A DNA stretch of 6,568 bases, taken from the NCBI GenBank assembly GCA_024640585.1, contig JAHEEQ010000108.1, positions 1-6,568 on the forward strand. Reading direction: 5' to 3'. The translations under genes and the position numbers were made by a program. Under the pieces are notes generated by a model, which saw nothing but the letters and a program-made list of their open reading frames with translations, had not been told where the DNA came from and did no database searches. Of this stretch, positions 4,930-6,568 are shown piece by piece. Within the stretch, counting starts at the first letter, position 1; every line of letters begins with the position of its first letter. This DNA is from Micrococcales bacterium. Its GTDB lineage: Bacteria; Actinomycetota; Actinomycetes; S36-B12; UBA5976.

Positions 4930-6231
4930 CTAGCGTCTCCCCTGTAACAAATCAATGTTCATCTCACTACTCAAGTTGGACGAGTAGAACTTCTCAATCA
5001 TCTCAACTGAAGTTCGTGCGTTACGAGCTAATGTGAGCAAGTCAATTGAACGTCCATACAAAAGTCTGAATGTGATTGATGTGTGACGCAACGAATACAA
5101 AGTTCTGTTCTTGCCGTTTGACGCATTCGCTTCAATACACGCCTGTTCCTGAACAAACTTGAACTGCCAACCAAAGTAAATCAACACGAACTTTCTGTCT
5201 TTGAGTTCAGGGAAGAACAAGTAGTCAGTTGGCTCTGCAAAACCCTTCGCTGATTGATACGCTCTCAACTGTTCATAGACGAACACAGCTGACTGAAGCG
5301 TGACGATGGGTTTGTCATGCTTTTTTGACTCAGGCAAGTTGAGTCTGAGATATGTCTGCTTTCCACGAACAACCGTTACATGCTGATGCTGAAGATTCTT
5401 GATGTCACTTGGTCTCACAAACGAGTTAACCATAAAACGAATCAACCACTGAAGTTCATCTGAAACAAACATATACGGCTCTGAGTCTTTACCCCGCTTT
5501 CGTTGATTACTCGTGACTTTCTTGCTGCGTGTGCCAATCAAGTGTTTCGCAGTCTTCACAAGCGACTTGTATTCACTCAATGAAAAGCTCCCACGAGACA
5601 CACTAGGCATCTTGATGCTTGGGAACTTGGGGATTTGCTGAATCACATCTGTCTCATACGCATGATTCAAGACTTTGCGAACACAGACTAGGTACTGATG
5701 AATCGTGATGTTGGACTGATGCTCATTGCTCAACAACTGAACGAATCTAGAAATGTCTGAGTACCCAACATCTTTGATGCTTCTGTCTTTGAAGAAGGGA
5801 ACAATCGTTTTGTAGAGTCTGTTCTCAAGCGTCTTGAGACTTGCTTTTGAGAACTCCCCACGACTGACTCTCGCTCGTTCAACAGCGAGTGTGGGCTCAA
5901 CATAGTCTCTGAACAACAGTTCTTTGTTGACTCGCTTGGGCGTCAATTCAGTCAGTGACGAACCGTAAATCTCAGCGACTGTGTGATGAAAGAACTCTTT
6001 CGCTGCGTTCTTTGCGACTGAGCGATTGGTCGTTCTGAGACTCTTTGTGTAGGTCTTGTTTTTGAAGAAGCACTTGACTTGCCAAAACGGACTCGCATTC
6101 GTCAGATAGATGCGTAGCTTGCTTGGGTAGTTTTGTATTGGGGTGACTGACTCAGGGATACTGCTCGTGTGATGGCGTTGGTACTTGAATTCGTCTTCGT
6201 TGGCTGCTTCAAACTCTCTGAAATCACGCAT
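4930..6231 (-). CDS. Tyrosine recombinase (phage/island-type integrase)
   Basis: The 433-residue protein has an N-terminal part (about 35-90) resembling an arm-binding domain, a SAM-like core-binding domain (about 105-200, with FFKDRSIKDVGYSDI and the helix LVCVRKVLNHAYE), and a C-terminal catalytic domain. Catalytic residues visible are R273 (FVRPSDI), K303 or K304 (PESKKHDKP, the beta-hairpin lysine), R382-H383 in YSLRHTSIT, and the nucleophile Y416 in MIEKFYSS. The usual box II histidine is replaced by Y379, and the usual GH before the tyrosine by N404 in ARNA. Such changes occur in a known subgroup of integrases, so it is probably active. It would integrate and excise the element by strand exchange at att sites, plausibly at the neighbouring tRNA-Met. 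ATG 6231 is the first start after an in-frame TAG five codons upstream; no ribosome binding site is evident. After the stop, six T residues follow only a weak hairpin. Confidence 0.93.
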   Translation of the reverse strand: MRDFREFEAANEDEFKYQRHHTSSIPESVTPIQNYPSKLRIYLTNASPFWQVKCFFKNKTYTKSLRTTNRSVAKNAAKEFFHHTVAEIYGSSLTELTPKRVNKELLFRDYVEPTLAVERARVSRGEFSKASLKTLENRLYKTIVPFFKDRSIKDVGYSDISRFVQLLSNEHQSNITIHQYLVCVRKVLNHAYETDVIQQIPKFPSIKMPSVSRGSFSLSEYKSLVKTAKHLIGTRSKKVTSNQRKRGKDSEPYMFVSDELQWLIRFMVNSFVRPSDIKNLQHQHVTVVRGKQTYLRLNLPESKKHDKPIVTLQSAVFVYEQLRAYQSAKGFAEPTDYLFFPELKDRKFVLIYFGWQFKFVQEQACIEANASNGKNRTLYSLRHTSITFRLLYGRSIDLLTLARNARTSVEMIEKFYSSNLSSEMNIDLLQGRR

Positions 6232-6255
6232 GTGTTCAGAATACTAGTTGAACAC
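6232..6255. promoter_or_regulatory. Perfect inverted repeat abutting the integrase start, possible operator or core site
   Basis: GTGTTCA (6232-6238) and TGAACAC (6249-6255) are perfect 7-base arms around a 10-base centre. The repeat touches the integrase ATG. It takes the place where a ribosome binding site would be expected. It could bind a repressor or the integrase itself and so control integrase expression. Confidence 0.45.
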
Positions 6256-6456
6256 TTAGGTACGCAAATTTATCTGAGGGAACAGCTTAGAAGTCAGGCA
6301 CCTAGTCATCCATCACTCGTCCACAGAATGTCCTTTCAAATGACAACTTGCCATTAAATAAAACAGGCTGAAAATTGTCGTTTCCTGTCTCAGACTGTGT
6401 GAATCTGTAGACAACATGGGACTTGTCAACTTCAAGCCAAAAGCGACGGAATAAAG
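6256..6456. other. Gene-free stretch between integrase and tRNA-Met terminator, likely att region
   Basis: I find no convincing gene in this stretch. Short motifs recur: GACAACTTG at about 6341 and TGTCAACTTC at about 6424 share a core, and GACAACATGG lies between them. These could be arm-type integrase sites, but this is speculative. The promoter of the integrase must also lie here or further right; I see no good -35/-10 pair. The second att copy is not in the window. Confidence 0.3.
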
Positions 6457-6457
6457 A

Positions 6458-6489
6458 AAAAACCCACAGCCAAAAGACTGTGGGTTTTT
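6458..6489. terminator. Bidirectional Rho-independent terminator after tRNA-Met
   Basis: ACCCACAG (6462-6469) pairs with CTGTGGGT (6478-6485) around an 8-base loop. Flanking A and T runs extend the stem to 12 bp and supply a T tract on both strands. On the minus strand it begins 4 bases after the end of the tRNA-Met sequence with CCA, so it is very probably the tRNA terminator. It would also stop transcription entering the tRNA from the left. Confidence 0.9.
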
Positions 6490-6493
6490 ATTT

Positions 6494-6568
6494 TGGTGGT
6501 GGTAGCGGGATTTGAACCTGCGACATCAGCATTATGAATGCTGCGCTCTAACCAACTGAGCTATACCA
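6494..6568 (-). tRNA. Elongator tRNA-Met (CAU), first two bases beyond window
   Basis: The minus strand folds into a full cloverleaf. The acceptor 3' strand TACCACC (6498-6504) pairs with TGGTA at the window edge, so two G residues lie beyond it. U8-A9, the D arm GCTC...GAGC, and the anticodon stem CAGCA/TGCTG with loop TTCATAA (anticodon CAU) are all present. The T arm is GCAGG-TTCAAAT-CCCGC, with discriminator A and CCA encoded at 6494-6496. The A-C mismatch in the T stem is also found in E. coli elongator tRNA-Met, which, together with the paired first acceptor position implied by the 3' strand, argues against initiator tRNA. A tRNA-Ile2 with lysidine (also CAU in the gene) is a less likely alternative. 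tRNA 3' ends are frequent integration targets, and an integrase gene is the next gene here. Confidence 0.93.

Noticed and set aside
6169..6357. Plus-strand frame of 62 codons overlapping the integrase start, considered as an excisionase
   Set aside because: It overlaps the integrase coding start on the opposite strand, shows no helix-turn-helix pattern and has no ribosome binding site.

Overview
This window appears to be the end of a proteobacterial integrative element or genomic island inserted next to an elongator tRNA-Met gene. The tRNA has an encoded CCA and keeps the T-stem A-C mismatch known from the E. coli elongator tRNA-Met. Moderate G+C, a Rho-independent terminator and the protein families suggest a beta- or gammaproteobacterium. 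I cannot name the genus. All seven protein genes and the tRNA lie on the minus strand, so transcription runs from right to left.

Layout from right to left. The tRNA-Met (6494-6568) lacks only its first two bases, cut off by the window edge, and is followed by a strong hairpin terminator. About 200 bp without a gene leads to a 7-bp inverted repeat that abuts the start codon of a tyrosine recombinase (4930-6231). Next is a hairpin-rich repeat (4776-4884), then a compact three-gene operon: an SPFH_2/SHOCT protein (3471-4631), a 90-residue zinc ribbon protein (3182-3454), and a YbjQ-family protein with an IF2_N-like N-terminus and a coiled coil (2528-3178). A second copy of the same repeat (2391-2472) closes this operon. 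Beyond it lie a GIY-YIG-type protein with one membrane segment and a C-terminal coiled coil (1578-2312), a class I SAM-dependent methyltransferase (834-1478), and an HNH endonuclease whose start is present but whose C-terminus leaves the window at position 1.

The window reads as accessory cargo behind an integrase. There are two nuclease-type proteins, one methyltransferase next to one of them, and a membrane-associated SPFH module. The SPFH/zinc ribbon pairing recalls the Bacillus subtilis YdjGHI membrane-stress proteins, here combined with a YbjQ protein and bracketed by direct repeats. This trio is the best candidate for an undescribed system. A defence or envelope-stress role is inferred from family knowledge and context, and the sequence does not prove it.

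The two repeat copies match at 73 of 82 positions. Their differences and wobble pairs favour folding of the minus-strand (transcribed) RNA or single-stranded DNA, so they may be structured 3' ends, cassette boundaries, or both.
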